Counted from the stretch's first letter, positions 34,263 through 42,490 are shown. The stretch: DNA of 57,480 bases from an uncultured Spirochaetales bacterium (GCA_934276485.1 CAKQTE010000135.1:1-57480); one strand, 5' to 3'. Notes: generated from the letters alone by a model not told the origin. Made by a program: numbers and translations.

Positions 34263-36031
34263 TGCGTGATAACTATAAAATAGATGAAAAAAGCGTTGAG
34301 ATATCAAAAAGAGAGACTCTGAAAAGAATCCTTTCCTATTTTTCAAACTACAGACTAAGAATTGCATTAATCATCATAATGGTTCTTGCGATGAGTTTCA
34401 TTGTTTCATCAATTCCTCTTTTTACTCAGCATGCAGTAGATGTCGATATTCATAATCGCGATGTAAAAGGACTAGCAATAACTGTATCCATTGCAATAGC
34501 ACTATGTGTTGTGATCTGGATACTTTCAGTGATAAAGCAGCATATGCTCGCATCCATCACCAATGAAATAGTATGGAGCGTGCGTAAGGATTGCTATGAC
34601 AAGGTGTTGAAGCTTTCATTGAATTTCTTCGATACTCGTCCTTCTGGAAGAATACTTGCGCGTCTTGTAGGAGACATGGAAGGATTCAAGACAATATCGC
34701 AACAGATGGTTAATGACCTGATTCCAAATATCGCTATCATCATAATTGTATTTACTATCATGTTGATCAGTAGTCCAATTCTATCGATCTCTGCATTTGT
34801 GGTACTCCCATTTCTCTCTGCATCTACGTTCTTTATCATATATAAGGGCTATCCAAATTGGGAAAGCTATAGAAAGAAGGAATCAAACCATACTGCGTTT
34901 GTTTTTGAAGACTACTCAGGAATACGTGCAATTCAGTCTTTCTCTGCTGAAGGAGAGAGTATTGCAGAGGAAAAAAGACTGCTGAAAGAGGTAACAACTG
35001 GCTGGAACAAAGCTGTAAGATTCAGCGATAGCTTGAATGTTGTAATGCTGACAAATCAGGGCTTTGGCTATTTTCTATTGTTTGTGTTTGCAGTCAAATG
35101 GCTAAAGATGGGCTCCTCGAGTGTCGGACAGCTATTGGCATTCTCTGGCTATATGACACTCTTTTGGCAACCAGTCAGAGCTCTTGCTTCAATGTATACT
35201 CAGATGATCAACAACCTTGCTTCTGCGTCTCGTGTATTTGAACTGATGGATGAGGAAGTAACATTGACTGAAGATGAGGATGCAAAGCCACTGGTTGTTA
35301 CAGATGGCAATGTTGAATTTGACAATATCTCATTTGCATATCCAGATGAGCCAGATGTCACTATTCTTGAAGATGTTTCGTTCAAGGTTAAGGGCGGATC
35401 TAGAATTGCCCTTGTAGGTCCTACAGGAGCAGGAAAGACCACAATAATCAACTTGATTGCCAGATTCTATGATCCAATAAAAGGAAGGGTGTTGATTGAT
35501 GGAGAGGATATAGCACATGTTACATTCTCCTCCTTGAGGGATTCTATTACTTTAATGCCTCAGGATTCAATGCTCTTTACTGGTACAATCAAGGATAACC
35601 TGTTGTATAGAAGAGAATGTAGCGATGAAGAGATGATCGCAGTATGTAAGCGTCTAGGAATTGATTCGTTTATCTCGAATCTATCCGAAGGATACAATAC
35701 TGAGATCGGGGACGCTCTTCTCTCTCAAGGGCAGAGCCAATTGATAGCTCTTGCAAGAACTATCATTGCAGACCCTAAGATCCTGATTCTTGATGAAGCT
35801 ACTAGTAATGTTGATACCCAAACAGAGCTGATGGTTCAGCGGGGCTTGGACATTCTAATGGAAGGACGCACTAGCTTTGTTGTTGCTCATAGGCTTTCGA
35901 CAATTGTCTCTTCTGACGAGATCTTCGTAATATCCGACAAGGGAATTCTTGAGCGTGGTAATCACAAAGAACTCATGGCAAAGGATGGAGAATACAAGAA
36001 GCTATACATGGCACAATTTGCATTCATGTAG
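34262..36031 (+). CDS. ABC exporter half-transporter, canonical Walker B subunit (second pair)
   Basis: The 589-residue partner. Walker A GPTGAGKTT is near residue 385, signature LLSQGQSQL near 485, Walker B ILILDEATSNVD intact near 508, and His switch VVAHRLSTI intact. The same asymmetry as in the first pair (Asp Walker B in one half, LSQGQ in the other) shows that both operons encode heterodimeric exporters with one active ATP site. No dedicated regulator precedes the operon. The HTH gene that follows is on the same strand. Confidence 0.92.
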   Translation: MRDNYKIDEKSVEISKRETLKRILSYFSNYRLRIALIIIMVLAMSFIVSSIPLFTQHAVDVDIHNRDVKGLAITVSIAIALCVVIWILSVIKQHMLASITNEIVWSVRKDCYDKVLKLSLNFFDTRPSGRILARLVGDMEGFKTISQQMVNDLIPNIAIIIIVFTIMLISSPILSISAFVVLPFLSASTFFIIYKGYPNWESYRKKESNHTAFVFEDYSGIRAIQSFSAEGESIAEEKRLLKEVTTGWNKAVRFSDSLNVVMLTNQGFGYFLLFVFAVKWLKMGSSSVGQLLAFSGYMTLFWQPVRALASMYTQMINNLASASRVFELMDEEVTLTEDEDAKPLVVTDGNVEFDNISFAYPDEPDVTILEDVSFKVKGGSRIALVGPTGAGKTTIINLIARFYDPIKGRVLIDGEDIAHVTFSSLRDSITLMPQDSMLFTGTIKDNLLYRRECSDEEMIAVCKRLGIDSFISNLSEGYNTEIGDALLSQGQSQLIALARTIIADPKILILDEATSNVDTQTELMVQRGLDILMEGRTSFVVAHRLSTIVSSDEIFVISDKGILERGNHKELMAKDGEYKKLYMAQFAFM

Positions 36032-36036
36032 AGTGC

Positions 36037-36084
36037 AATCAGTTACCTATATCGTAACTCTGTTACCTAAATAGGTAACTGATT
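36037..36084. promoter_or_regulatory. Nested palindromes with GTTACC half-sites
   Basis: AATCAGTTACCTAT and ATAGGTAACTGATT form a perfect 14-bp inverted repeat 20 bases apart. Within it GTTACCTAAATAGGTAAC is an 8-bp palindrome with two central bases. Three GTTACC half-sites share one register. No T-run follows, so an operator cluster for the adjacent HTH gene is more likely than a terminator, though the hairpin may also end exporter transcripts. Confidence 0.6.
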
Positions 36085-36131
36085 AGAATAATCAGTACCA
36101 ATTTTCCTCAATATCTTTTTTCATAATTGAT

Positions 36132-36494
36132 ATGAATGAAGATAAGACAGCAATGGACTTTTGGGGACGAGTTGAGATAGCACAGAAAGATGCCGGTTAT
36201 AGTACCTTGAAAGCTCTATGCAATAATGCTGGTGTCTTTTATAACACAATTACCAACAACCGCAGTCAAAGCAAGCTCCCTCGTCTCGATACTGCCGTAT
36301 CTCTTGCGCATGAGCTAAAGCGTCCCGTTGAATGGTTGATGTATGGTGAGAAATGGGTTGATTATTCAGATAAGGATGATGTTTTGCAAAACCTGTCAAC
36401 CGATCCACGTCTGTATGAGATAGCAAAAAGTCTTCTAGAAGCAAATGCAAATCAATTGATTGCTGTCGAAGTAGCTCTTGGAATCAAAAAATAG
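36132..36494 (+). CDS. Small XRE/CI-like helix-turn-helix protein
   Basis: A 120-residue cytoplasmic protein. The first 75 residues form a lambda-repressor-like HTH: LKALCNNAGVFYNTITNNRS with the recognition helix, then DTAVSLAHELKRPVEWLMYG. The C-terminal 40 residues are helical and have no known fold. It probably represses transcription, perhaps through the palindromes 50-90 bases upstream. ATG at 36132 lacks a ribosome site, and a start eight codons later is possible. It is followed by a small unknown gene on the same strand. Confidence 0.75.
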   Translation: MNEDKTAMDFWGRVEIAQKDAGYSTLKALCNNAGVFYNTITNNRSQSKLPRLDTAVSLAHELKRPVEWLMYGEKWVDYSDKDDVLQNLSTDPRLYEIAKSLLEANANQLIAVEVALGIKK

Positions 36495-36559
36495 GAGTCT
36501 TCGATTCTATTAAGAATCCTTCTTTTCATATAAGCTAATCTTGTTGGAGGATTGATTAT

Positions 36560-36793
36560 ATGACAATTGAATACACAACGAAATCCAAGCTTGAGTCGCT
36601 AGCACTGACAATTCCAAATATTTATGCAAAGGTTCTCACATCTCCTGATGATGCTGAATTTATTCTTATTGCAAAAGAAGACTTTCCTGTCTCTTATTAT
36701 GTAGCAGCGATAGCACGATGCGATGAGATTCTATATATTAGCGATGAAGAATATAGAGAAATAGTCCAGAAATTCATTAAAGGGACAAAATGA
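36560..36793 (+). CDS. 77-residue protein of unknown function
   Basis: A short gene with a good ribosome site (TTGGAGGATTGATT before the ATG). The product is mixed-charge and soluble, with segments LALTIPNIYAKVLTSPDDAE and DEILYISDEEYREIVQKFI. No signal peptide, membrane helix or metal motif is present and I do not recognise it. It lies 65 bases after the HTH gene, so the pair could act together as a regulator with a partner, but this is only context. Confidence 0.65.
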   Translation: MTIEYTTKSKLESLALTIPNIYAKVLTSPDDAEFILIAKEDFPVSYYVAAIARCDEILYISDEEYREIVQKFIKGTK

Positions 36794-36826
36794 CACATCT
36801 TGAGTTGGTTAAAACTTGTATGGGAT

Positions 36827-36856
36827 AAATTGACACACTATATTGCGTCAATTTTT
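36827..36856 (+). terminator. Inverted repeat: terminator or upstream activator site
   Basis: AAATTGAC and GTCAATTT enclose 12 bases and are followed by TTTC. It lies 40 bases after the small gene, so a terminator is the simple reading. It is also about 90 bases upstream of the sigma-54 promoter, the usual place for an enhancer-binding-protein site. Confidence 0.5.
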
Positions 36857-36943
36857 CTTTTGAGTCAAAAAAGTCCCAAATTAATCAAATGCACATTTAA
36901 TATAAATATAATTAATTTATTATAGTATATAGAATTACATAAG

Positions 36944-36960
36944 TTGGCACGGATGTTGCA
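36944..36960 (+). promoter_or_regulatory. Sigma-54 (RpoN) promoter of hsp20
   Basis: TTGGCACG-N4-TTGCA matches the -24/-12 consensus at every conserved base, with the correct spacing between the GG and GC doublets. The start codon of hsp20 lies 46 bases after the -12 box, with AAAGGAG in between. Sigma-54 promoters need an AAA+ enhancer-binding protein, not encoded in the window. Confidence 0.85.
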
Positions 36961-37005
36961 ATACTCTTGGTGTAGCAAGAAAATGAAGCTACAAAGGAGT
37001 TCAAA

Positions 37006-37446
37006 ATGAAATATTACGTAAATAGACCAACATCAACAGCAACAGGAATGGAAGAGTTCTTCAATGATCTCTTTGGAGATGGTACATTCTCAAGAAAGTT
37101 CCCACCAGTAGATGTATATGAGACTGAAAAGGGATATGTAATTGAGGCTCAAGTTGCAGGCTTCAAGCAAGATGAGATCAGCCTAAGTGTTGATAAGCAT
37201 GTTCTTACTATCGCAGCTGGAACAATGAAGAAGGCTGAGAACGAGAGTGAAAAGAATGAGAAGAAGGAAGAAAGAAACTATGTAATCCGAGAGATGAGCA
37301 AGTCTTCTTTCACAAGATCATTCACACTTCCTGATGATGTCGACGAGGAAAACATCGAGGCAGAAACAAAGGATGGTATCCTAAAGGTATATATTCCTAA
37401 GATGGAGAGAGCTCAAAAGGGCAAAATCGAAATCAAAATCAAATAA
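37006..37446 (+). CDS. Small heat-shock protein Hsp20
   Basis: A 146-residue alpha-crystallin-type holdase that binds unfolding proteins without ATP. The N-terminal arm has MEEFFNDLFGDG, then the alpha-crystallin domain begins FPPVDVYETEKGYVIEAQVAGF. The domain ends with the typical NIEAETKDGILKVYIPK, and a short tail carries the IEIKIK oligomer-contact residues. The length is normal. A sigma-54 promoter lies directly upstream, and neither a CIRCE element nor a sigma-32-type promoter was seen. This is an unusual control for a heat-shock gene. The gene is monocistronic with its own terminator. Confidence 0.95.
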   Translation: MKYYVNRPTSTATGMEEFFNDLFGDGTFSRKFPPVDVYETEKGYVIEAQVAGFKQDEISLSVDKHVLTIAAGTMKKAENESEKNEKKEERNYVIREMSKSSFTRSFTLPDDVDEENIEAETKDGILKVYIPKMERAQKGKIEIKIK

Positions 37447-37470
37447 ATAGCACAGGTTGCACACACACGA

Positions 37471-37500
37471 AATCGGAGCTTAAAAACTCCGATTTTTTTT
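37471..37500 (+). terminator. Intrinsic terminator of hsp20
   Basis: AATCGGAG and CTCCGATT form an 8-bp stem around eight bases, followed by six further T's. Confidence 0.93.
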
Positions 37501-37619
37501 ATCCCCATATCTTGAGAAGCTCTATCTATAATGTTAGTTTAATGTAAAGGCTTCACTGTTGATTTGTGTCAAAAGCATTTGATGCATTGAAACTCGTAAT
37601 TCATTTTTTGGGGATTGTT

Positions 37620-38465
37620 ATGAATAAGATTCTAAAGAAAGAACAATTTTCTCCAGAGGTTTTTTCATTCGTGATCGAAGCTCCGATGATCGCATGTGAA
37701 AGAAAAGCTGGACAGTTTGTCATAATTCAAAAAGGCGGAGACTTCAATGAAAGAATCCCTCTTACAATTGCAGATGCAGATCCAGAAAAAGGAACTATTA
37801 CAATAGTATTCCAAGCTGTAGGGGAATCTACCCATCTTCTTGCAAGAATGAATGAGGGAGACTATATCGAGAATGTACTTGGACCACTTGGAACCCCTAC
37901 TCATATTGAGAAGTTTGGTAAAGTTGTATGCGTCGGTGGTGGAGTAGGTATTGCTCCTTTGTACCCAATTGCTAAAGCAATGAAAGAAGCTGGAAACGAA
38001 GTAAGATGTATAATTGGGGCAAGAACAAAGAGCCTTTTGATAGAAGAAGACTTGATGCGAGAAATTGATCATGAGCTAATCATTGTTACTGATGATGGTT
38101 CATATGGACAGAAAGGATTGGTAACAGAGCCTCTTGCTGAGCTATGCAAGGAAGGTGTTGACCAGGTTGTTGCAATTGGTCCTGGCATCATGATGAAGTT
38201 CTGCGTTAAGACTTGCGAAGAGACTAATACACCGATCATGGTATCATTAAATACAATCATGATAGATGGAACAGGCATGTGCGGTGGCTGCAGAGTCACT
38301 GTAGGTGGCCAGACTAAGTTCGTTTGTGTTGATGGCCCTGAGTTTGATGGACATCTTGTTGATTGGGATAATCTTATGAAGAGACAGAGAAGCTTCAAGA
38401 AAGAAGAGACGGAAGCTCACCATAAGTGCCATGTTGAACTACAGATAGAGGAGGGGAAAGCATGA
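37620..38465 (+). CDS. nfnA: NfnA-type subunit of NADH-dependent ferredoxin:NADP oxidoreductase
   Basis: A 281-residue FAD/NAD-binding iron-sulfur protein of the ferredoxin-NADP reductase fold. FAD contacts are in ERIPLTIAD, the NAD-binding glycines in GGGVGIAPLYPIAKA, and a C-terminal 2Fe-2S ligand set in MCGGCRVTVGG plus FVCVDGPEFDGH. With the next gene it forms the electron-bifurcating complex that couples NADH and reduced ferredoxin to NADP reduction. The start is the ATG giving MNKILKKEQF, behind TTGGGGATTG; the frame extends upstream without conservation. A sulfide dehydrogenase (SudB) label is used for the same family. Confidence 0.9.
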   Translation: MNKILKKEQFSPEVFSFVIEAPMIACERKAGQFVIIQKGGDFNERIPLTIADADPEKGTITIVFQAVGESTHLLARMNEGDYIENVLGPLGTPTHIEKFGKVVCVGGGVGIAPLYPIAKAMKEAGNEVRCIIGARTKSLLIEEDLMREIDHELIIVTDDGSYGQKGLVTEPLAELCKEGVDQVVAIGPGIMMKFCVKTCEETNTPIMVSLNTIMIDGTGMCGGCRVTVGGQTKFVCVDGPEFDGHLVDWDNLMKRQRSFKKEETEAHHKCHVELQIEEGKA

Positions 38466-39937
38466 TCGATAGCAATAAAATCCAAGAAGAAGCAAAGACA
38501 ATTCTCGCAAATCTTCCAGATACTCTTACTGCAAAGGATCGAAGTGCTATCCCACATATGGATATGCCAAGCCAAGAGCCTAAAGAAAGAATAAAGAACA
38601 TGAGTGAAGTTGCTCTTGGATACACAGAGGAGGAAGCTCTTGTAGAGGCAAATAGATGTCTTAATTGCAAGACAAAGCCTTGTATGCAGGGCTGTCCTGT
38701 TGGTGTAGATATTCCAGCATTCATCAAGGAAATTCAAAACAAGGATTATAAGAAAGCCCTTGAGATCATACAGCAAACATCACTTCTTCCTGCTGTCTGC
38801 GGACGCGTGTGTCCACAGGAAAATCAATGCCAGAAATATTGCACTGTAGGAAAGATGCTTAAAGATGTGGACCAAGCTGTTGGAATTGGACGCTTGGAGC
38901 GATTTGTTGCAGATAGGGAATCTGACAATGTATCTCTTCCCCAGATCAAGGCGCCAACTGACAAGAAAGTTGCTATCGTAGGCTCAGGCCCTGCTAGTAT
39001 TTCCTGTGCTGCCGATGTAAGAAAGGCAGGACACGAGGTTGTAATGTTCGAAGCTCTCCATAAGATGGGCGGAGTACTATCATATGGAATTCCTGAATTC
39101 AGACTTCCAAAAGCCCTTGTCGATAAAGAGATCGATAAGCTAAGAGCAATGGGAATCAAGATAGAAAACAATGTCCTAATTGGAAGAACAAGAACTATCG
39201 AAGAGCTTATGAATGAAGATGGATTCGATGCTGTCTTTGTTGGAACTGGTGCAGGACTGCCAAAGTTCATGGGAATACCAGGAGAGAACTTGGTATCTGT
39301 ATTCTCTGCAAACGAGTACCTAACAAGATCAAACTTGATGAAAGCATTCGATGAGAAGAACTCAAAGACACCATTCTATCATGCAAGAAAAGTTGCAGTG
39401 CTTGGTGGTGGAAATGTTGCTATGGATGCTGCTCGTACAGCTTTGAGACTAGGAGCTGAGAAGGTCGATATCATATATAGGCGTACAATGGACGAAATCC
39501 CTGCAAGAAAGGAAGAGGTAATGCACGCAAAGGAAGAAGGAGTTAACTTCATGCTTCTTTCGCAGCCTGTTGAGATTCTTGGAGATGAAAATGACCTTGT
39601 GAAGGGTATTAGGATCCGTAAGTGTGAGCTAGGAGAGCCAGATGCTTCTGGTCGTCGAAGCCCTGTTGAGATCCCAGACTCTGATTTTACTGAAGAATAT
39701 GATGCTGTCATTGTATCTATTGGTAATGCTTCCAATCCTCTTATCAAGAAGACAACTCCAGAGATAGAGACAAACAAGAGGGGAAACTTCATTGTCAATG
39801 AAGAGACTAATGAAACTAGCATGAAAGGAGTATTTGCTGGTGGCGATATCGTTCTGGGAGCTGCTACAGTTATTCTTGCAATGGGACAAGGAAGAAAGGC
39901 TGCTAAGGCTATCAACGAATATTTGGAAACGAAATGA
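38462..39937 (+). CDS. nfnB: NfnB-type subunit (glutamate synthase small-chain family)
   Basis: A 491-residue partner of NfnA. The N-terminal domain holds two 4Fe-4S clusters with CLNCKTKPCMQGCPVG and CGRVCPQENQCQKYC. The FAD domain starts VAIVGSGPASISCAADV, the NADPH domain has VAVLGGGNVAMDAARTALRL, and the C-terminal GD motif is GVFAGGDIVLGAATV. Homologues are often mislabelled GltA or glutamate synthase small subunit; the absence of a large glutamate synthase chain and the adjacent NfnA support Nfn. It overlaps nfnA by four bases and the PTS gene by four bases. Confidence 0.9.
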   Translation: MIDSNKIQEEAKTILANLPDTLTAKDRSAIPHMDMPSQEPKERIKNMSEVALGYTEEEALVEANRCLNCKTKPCMQGCPVGVDIPAFIKEIQNKDYKKALEIIQQTSLLPAVCGRVCPQENQCQKYCTVGKMLKDVDQAVGIGRLERFVADRESDNVSLPQIKAPTDKKVAIVGSGPASISCAADVRKAGHEVVMFEALHKMGGVLSYGIPEFRLPKALVDKEIDKLRAMGIKIENNVLIGRTRTIEELMNEDGFDAVFVGTGAGLPKFMGIPGENLVSVFSANEYLTRSNLMKAFDEKNSKTPFYHARKVAVLGGGNVAMDAARTALRLGAEKVDIIYRRTMDEIPARKEEVMHAKEEGVNFMLLSQPVEILGDENDLVKGIRIRKCELGEPDASGRRSPVEIPDSDFTEEYDAVIVSIGNASNPLIKKTTPEIETNKRGNFIVNEETNETSMKGVFAGGDIVLGAATVILAMGQGRKAAKAINEYLETK

Positions 39938-40401
39938 ACAATTTAGAGCTATATAAAGATGTTTTTTGCATTCTTGATGATTGTGATAAATATCAAGCAC
40001 TTGAAAAGATTATTTCATCTTGCACAATCTTCTCTTCCCTTCCTGAAAACAGGGAAGAGTTTTGTGCATCCGTTTTGAAAAGAGAAAGAGAGCAATCTAC
40101 AGATATTGGCCATGGTGTTGCTATTGCTCATGGCAAGGTAGAGGAACTTGAAAAGACTAGAATTGCACTTGGTTTCTCAAAAAATGGAATTCTTTTTAAG
40201 GAAAATGGAATGCCTGTTCATTTGATATTTGTAATTGCATCTCCTCTTAATGACAATTCTAATTACCTAAAGAGCCTATCTGCACTTCTTTCGTGGGTTC
40301 ATGACCCTGAATTTAGAGAAAAACTAGAAGAATTGCATAGCTGCACAGAAGAAGAGGGCTTTTTCAAAATGCTCAAGAACCAGCAATTTTTCATAAAATA
40401 G
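39934..40401 (+). CDS. PTS EIIA protein of the mannitol/fructose type
   Basis: A 155-residue phosphotransferase-system domain. The phosphorylatable His lies in GHGVAIAHGKVEE, and the fold-typical segment HLIFVIASPLNDNSNYLKSL follows. No permease (EIIB/C) is nearby, so it may be a regulatory EIIA like PtsN rather than part of a sugar transporter. Its start overlaps the end of nfnB (ATGA), which ties it to the redox operon. The 3' end overlaps the convergent gene by 11 bases. Confidence 0.85.
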   Translation: MNNLELYKDVFCILDDCDKYQALEKIISSCTIFSSLPENREEFCASVLKREREQSTDIGHGVAIAHGKVEELEKTRIALGFSKNGILFKENGMPVHLIFVIASPLNDNSNYLKSLSALLSWVHDPEFREKLEELHSCTEEEGFFKMLKNQQFFIK

Positions 40402-40933
40402 CATCGCCAGTTATTATCATATCGAGTTTTTGATCAAACTCTTCTGGCCATACGCTTTCAACTTGTGAGATAGAGAATGCAACTCCTAGTGTGTATAGTC
40501 TGTCTCTGTTTGTAGCTATGAATCTATCATAAAAGCCTCCTCCGCGCCCTAAGCGGAAGAGGTTTTTGTCAAATGCAAGCATAGGAACAATCATCAAGGC
40601 TTTATCAAATGTAATTGGTGTATGCTTAGGTTCCATAAAGCCCATAGGGCTTTTAGTTAAGTCTTTGTTTTTGGAGAAGTACATCTCATTGTTCTCAATA
40701 TATGGAAGAGCTACATTGCCTAAAGATAAAAGAGGTGAAATATCGGGTTCTGTCCTCAGAGGCGAAAATAAGAATATATTTTCATAGCTATCTAAATCAA
40801 AAGAAGCATTTATTCTTTCAATGATAATTGCACTTTCTCTATCTTTACCAGGATAGAGCTTTATTTTCTTGCTTATCTCTTTTCTTAGAAGAGCTTTCTT
40901 TTCATTGTTGTTGCCGCTTTCTCTCTCAATCAT
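40391..40933 (-). CDS. 5-formyltetrahydrofolate cyclo-ligase
   Basis: A 180-residue enzyme that converts 5-formyl-THF to 5,10-methenyl-THF with ATP. The family block FRLGRGGGFYDRFI with the nucleotide-binding glycines is present, preceded by MIVPMLAFD and followed by GVAFSISQ. The start chosen is the ATG giving MIERESGNN. An ATG six codons upstream overlaps the -10 element TATACT, which ends eight bases before the chosen start, and no ribosome site is visible. The gene stands alone. Confidence 0.9.
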   Translation of the reverse strand: MIERESGNNNEKKALLRKEISKKIKLYPGKDRESAIIIERINASFDLDSYENIFLFSPLRTEPDISPLLSLGNVALPYIENNEMYFSKNKDLTKSPMGFMEPKHTPITFDKALMIVPMLAFDKNLFRLGRGGGFYDRFIATNRDRLYTLGVAFSISQVESVWPEEFDQKLDMIITGDAIL

Positions 40934-41007
40934 ATTGAGAAAGTATAGCATGAAAGCAAAAGAGATTCTGAAATATGGAGTATGAGTTGATCATAGAGAT
41001 CAAATGA

Positions 41008-41727
41008 TCAGAAAATCTTTCTTGTTACGATGATTAGGGCAAGAGCTATAGCTACTACTATTAATGCAATGTAATCACAGCTTTGAGCTGCCTTTGCATC
41101 TCGTTCTGCTTTTGCATCATAGGCTCTGGAGATTAATGCATCTTCAAATCTTTCTGCTTTCTTGAAAAGCAGTAGCAATAAGCTGATTGTGTATTCACTA
41201 AGGTTCTTTACTGGGTGGTCAAAGAACCTTCCTCCTCTTGCTCTTCGAGCTTGTAGCATAGTTGTAGAGCATGAGAAAATCATAGGGAGAAGTGCAAAGG
41301 TAATCATTATGGATGATGATAGTACCCATGCACTTTTCCCTATTACATGAGATAGGTAATGCCCTAGAGAGGACGCGAGCTCTATTATGTCAGTAGTTGT
41401 AATAAAGAGAATTGCAAGAAGTAATACTCCAATAAATGACAATGATTCATCTACAGTAGAAGAGATACTCTTTGTGTTTATGTATTCAGTAAGTGCAATG
41501 AACATAGTAATTACTAGCATTGCAGGCATCTTTATAAGGTTATGGACAAGATTGACCCGGGCTAACGCTCCGATAACAAAAAGAGACACAATTGCCACAT
41601 ATAGTTCAATGCCTTTAGCTGTAGAGATTGCGATTGAAAAGATTATTAGAAACAATAGCTTGAAGGTTGGATTTAGTTTATGTATAAATGTATCATTTGC
41701 GACATATGAAAAAGCTAATCCAGCCAT
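41008..41727 (-). CDS. ECF transporter T component (EcfT/CbiQ family)
   Basis: A 239-residue membrane protein that couples the ECF ATPases to a substrate-binding S component. Five or six helices are present. The cytoplasmic coupling helix ends in the family motif ARRARGG within TTMLQARRARGGRFF, and SRAYDAKAER lies near the C-terminus. It overlaps the upstream ATPase gene by 13 bases. No S component is in the window, so the vitamin or metal transported cannot be named. Confidence 0.88.
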   Translation of the reverse strand: MAGLAFSYVANDTFIHKLNPTFKLLFLIIFSIAISTAKGIELYVAIVSLFVIGALARVNLVHNLIKMPAMLVITMFIALTEYINTKSISSTVDESLSFIGVLLLAILFITTTDIIELASSLGHYLSHVIGKSAWVLSSSIMITFALLPMIFSCSTTMLQARRARGGRFFDHPVKNLSEYTISLLLLLFKKAERFEDALISRAYDAKAERDAKAAQSCDYIALIVVAIALALIIVTRKIF

Positions 41728-42455
41728 GATAAATCCTCAAAGTGAGCATTCTTTGGAAGATAGATATCATTTTCTCTTAATGCTTCCATCGAATCTTTTG
41801 ACTCACCTTTGTATAAGATCTCTCCATCTTTGAGAATGATGGTGCAATCTGTATGTTTCAGGAATTTCTCTGCTTCGTGAGATACTAGTATTACAGTTAT
41901 TCCTTCTTCTTTTAACTTGTCTAGAGTTTGAATGACAGTCTTTGTCGATGGATAGTCAAGGTTCGCAAAAGGCTCATCCAATAGTAGAAGATTGGTTCCC
42001 ATTGCAAGTACACCTGCAATTGCAACTTTTCTTTTCTCTCCTCCTGAAAGTACATCGCAAGCACTGTGCCTTAACTCTTTCATGTCAAAAAGATCTAGCA
42101 TCTTATCGACTTGCTCGTTTATTTTGCTTCTTTCCATCTTTAAGTTCTCAAGGCCGAATGCAATATCCTTTTCGACAGTGGAACCAACGATTTGCAGAGC
42201 AGTATCTTGAAAGACAAGGGATATTCTCCTCATCCTTTCTTTCGATTTCTTTAGCTCTTCTCCATCGAGTGTGATCTTGTAGCCTTTATCTGGAACTTCC
42301 AAGCCTTTTAGACACTTAAGAAGAAGAGACTTTCCAGAACCATTCTTGCCTGCGATCAAGGTAATGGAACCCTTTGGTACAGAGAATGATATATTCTTCA
42401 AAAGTTTCTTATCTTCTAATGTCAGAGATAGGTTGTTTACTTCAAGATAGGCCAT
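41715..42455 (-). CDS. ECF-type ABC transporter ATP-binding protein
   Basis: A 246-residue ATPase with Walker A GKNGSGKS near residue 38, Q-loop LVFQDTALQ, signature LSGGEKRKV, Walker B LLLLDEPFANLD and switch His VSHEAE. All catalytic residues are intact. Usually two ATPases (EcfA1 and EcfA2) join one T subunit; here only one gene is adjacent, so a homodimer or a second gene elsewhere is implied. TATAGT ends six bases before the ATG and no ribosome site exists. Confidence 0.92.
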   Translation of the reverse strand: MAYLEVNNLSLTLEDKKLLKNISFSVPKGSITLIAGKNGSGKSLLLKCLKGLEVPDKGYKITLDGEELKKSKERMRRISLVFQDTALQIVGSTVEKDIAFGLENLKMERSKINEQVDKMLDLFDMKELRHSACDVLSGGEKRKVAIAGVLAMGTNLLLLDEPFANLDYPSTKTVIQTLDKLKEEGITVILVSHEAEKFLKHTDCTIILKDGEILYKGESKDSMEALRENDIYLPKNAHFEDLSWLD

Positions 42456-42461
42456 AGCTTG

Positions 42462-42490
42462 ACTATAATTGATTTATATAACCTTGTAAA
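42462..42490 (-). promoter_or_regulatory. Promoter of the ECF operon, probably leaderless
   Basis: On the minus strand TTTACA and TATAGT are 17 bases apart. The -10 box ends six bases before the start codon, leaving no room for a ribosome site. Confidence 0.55.

Noticed and set aside
36827..36856. CIRCE element for hsp20
   Set aside because: The repeat AAATTGAC/GTCAATTT does not match TTAGCACTC-N9-GAGTGCTAA in sequence or spacing.
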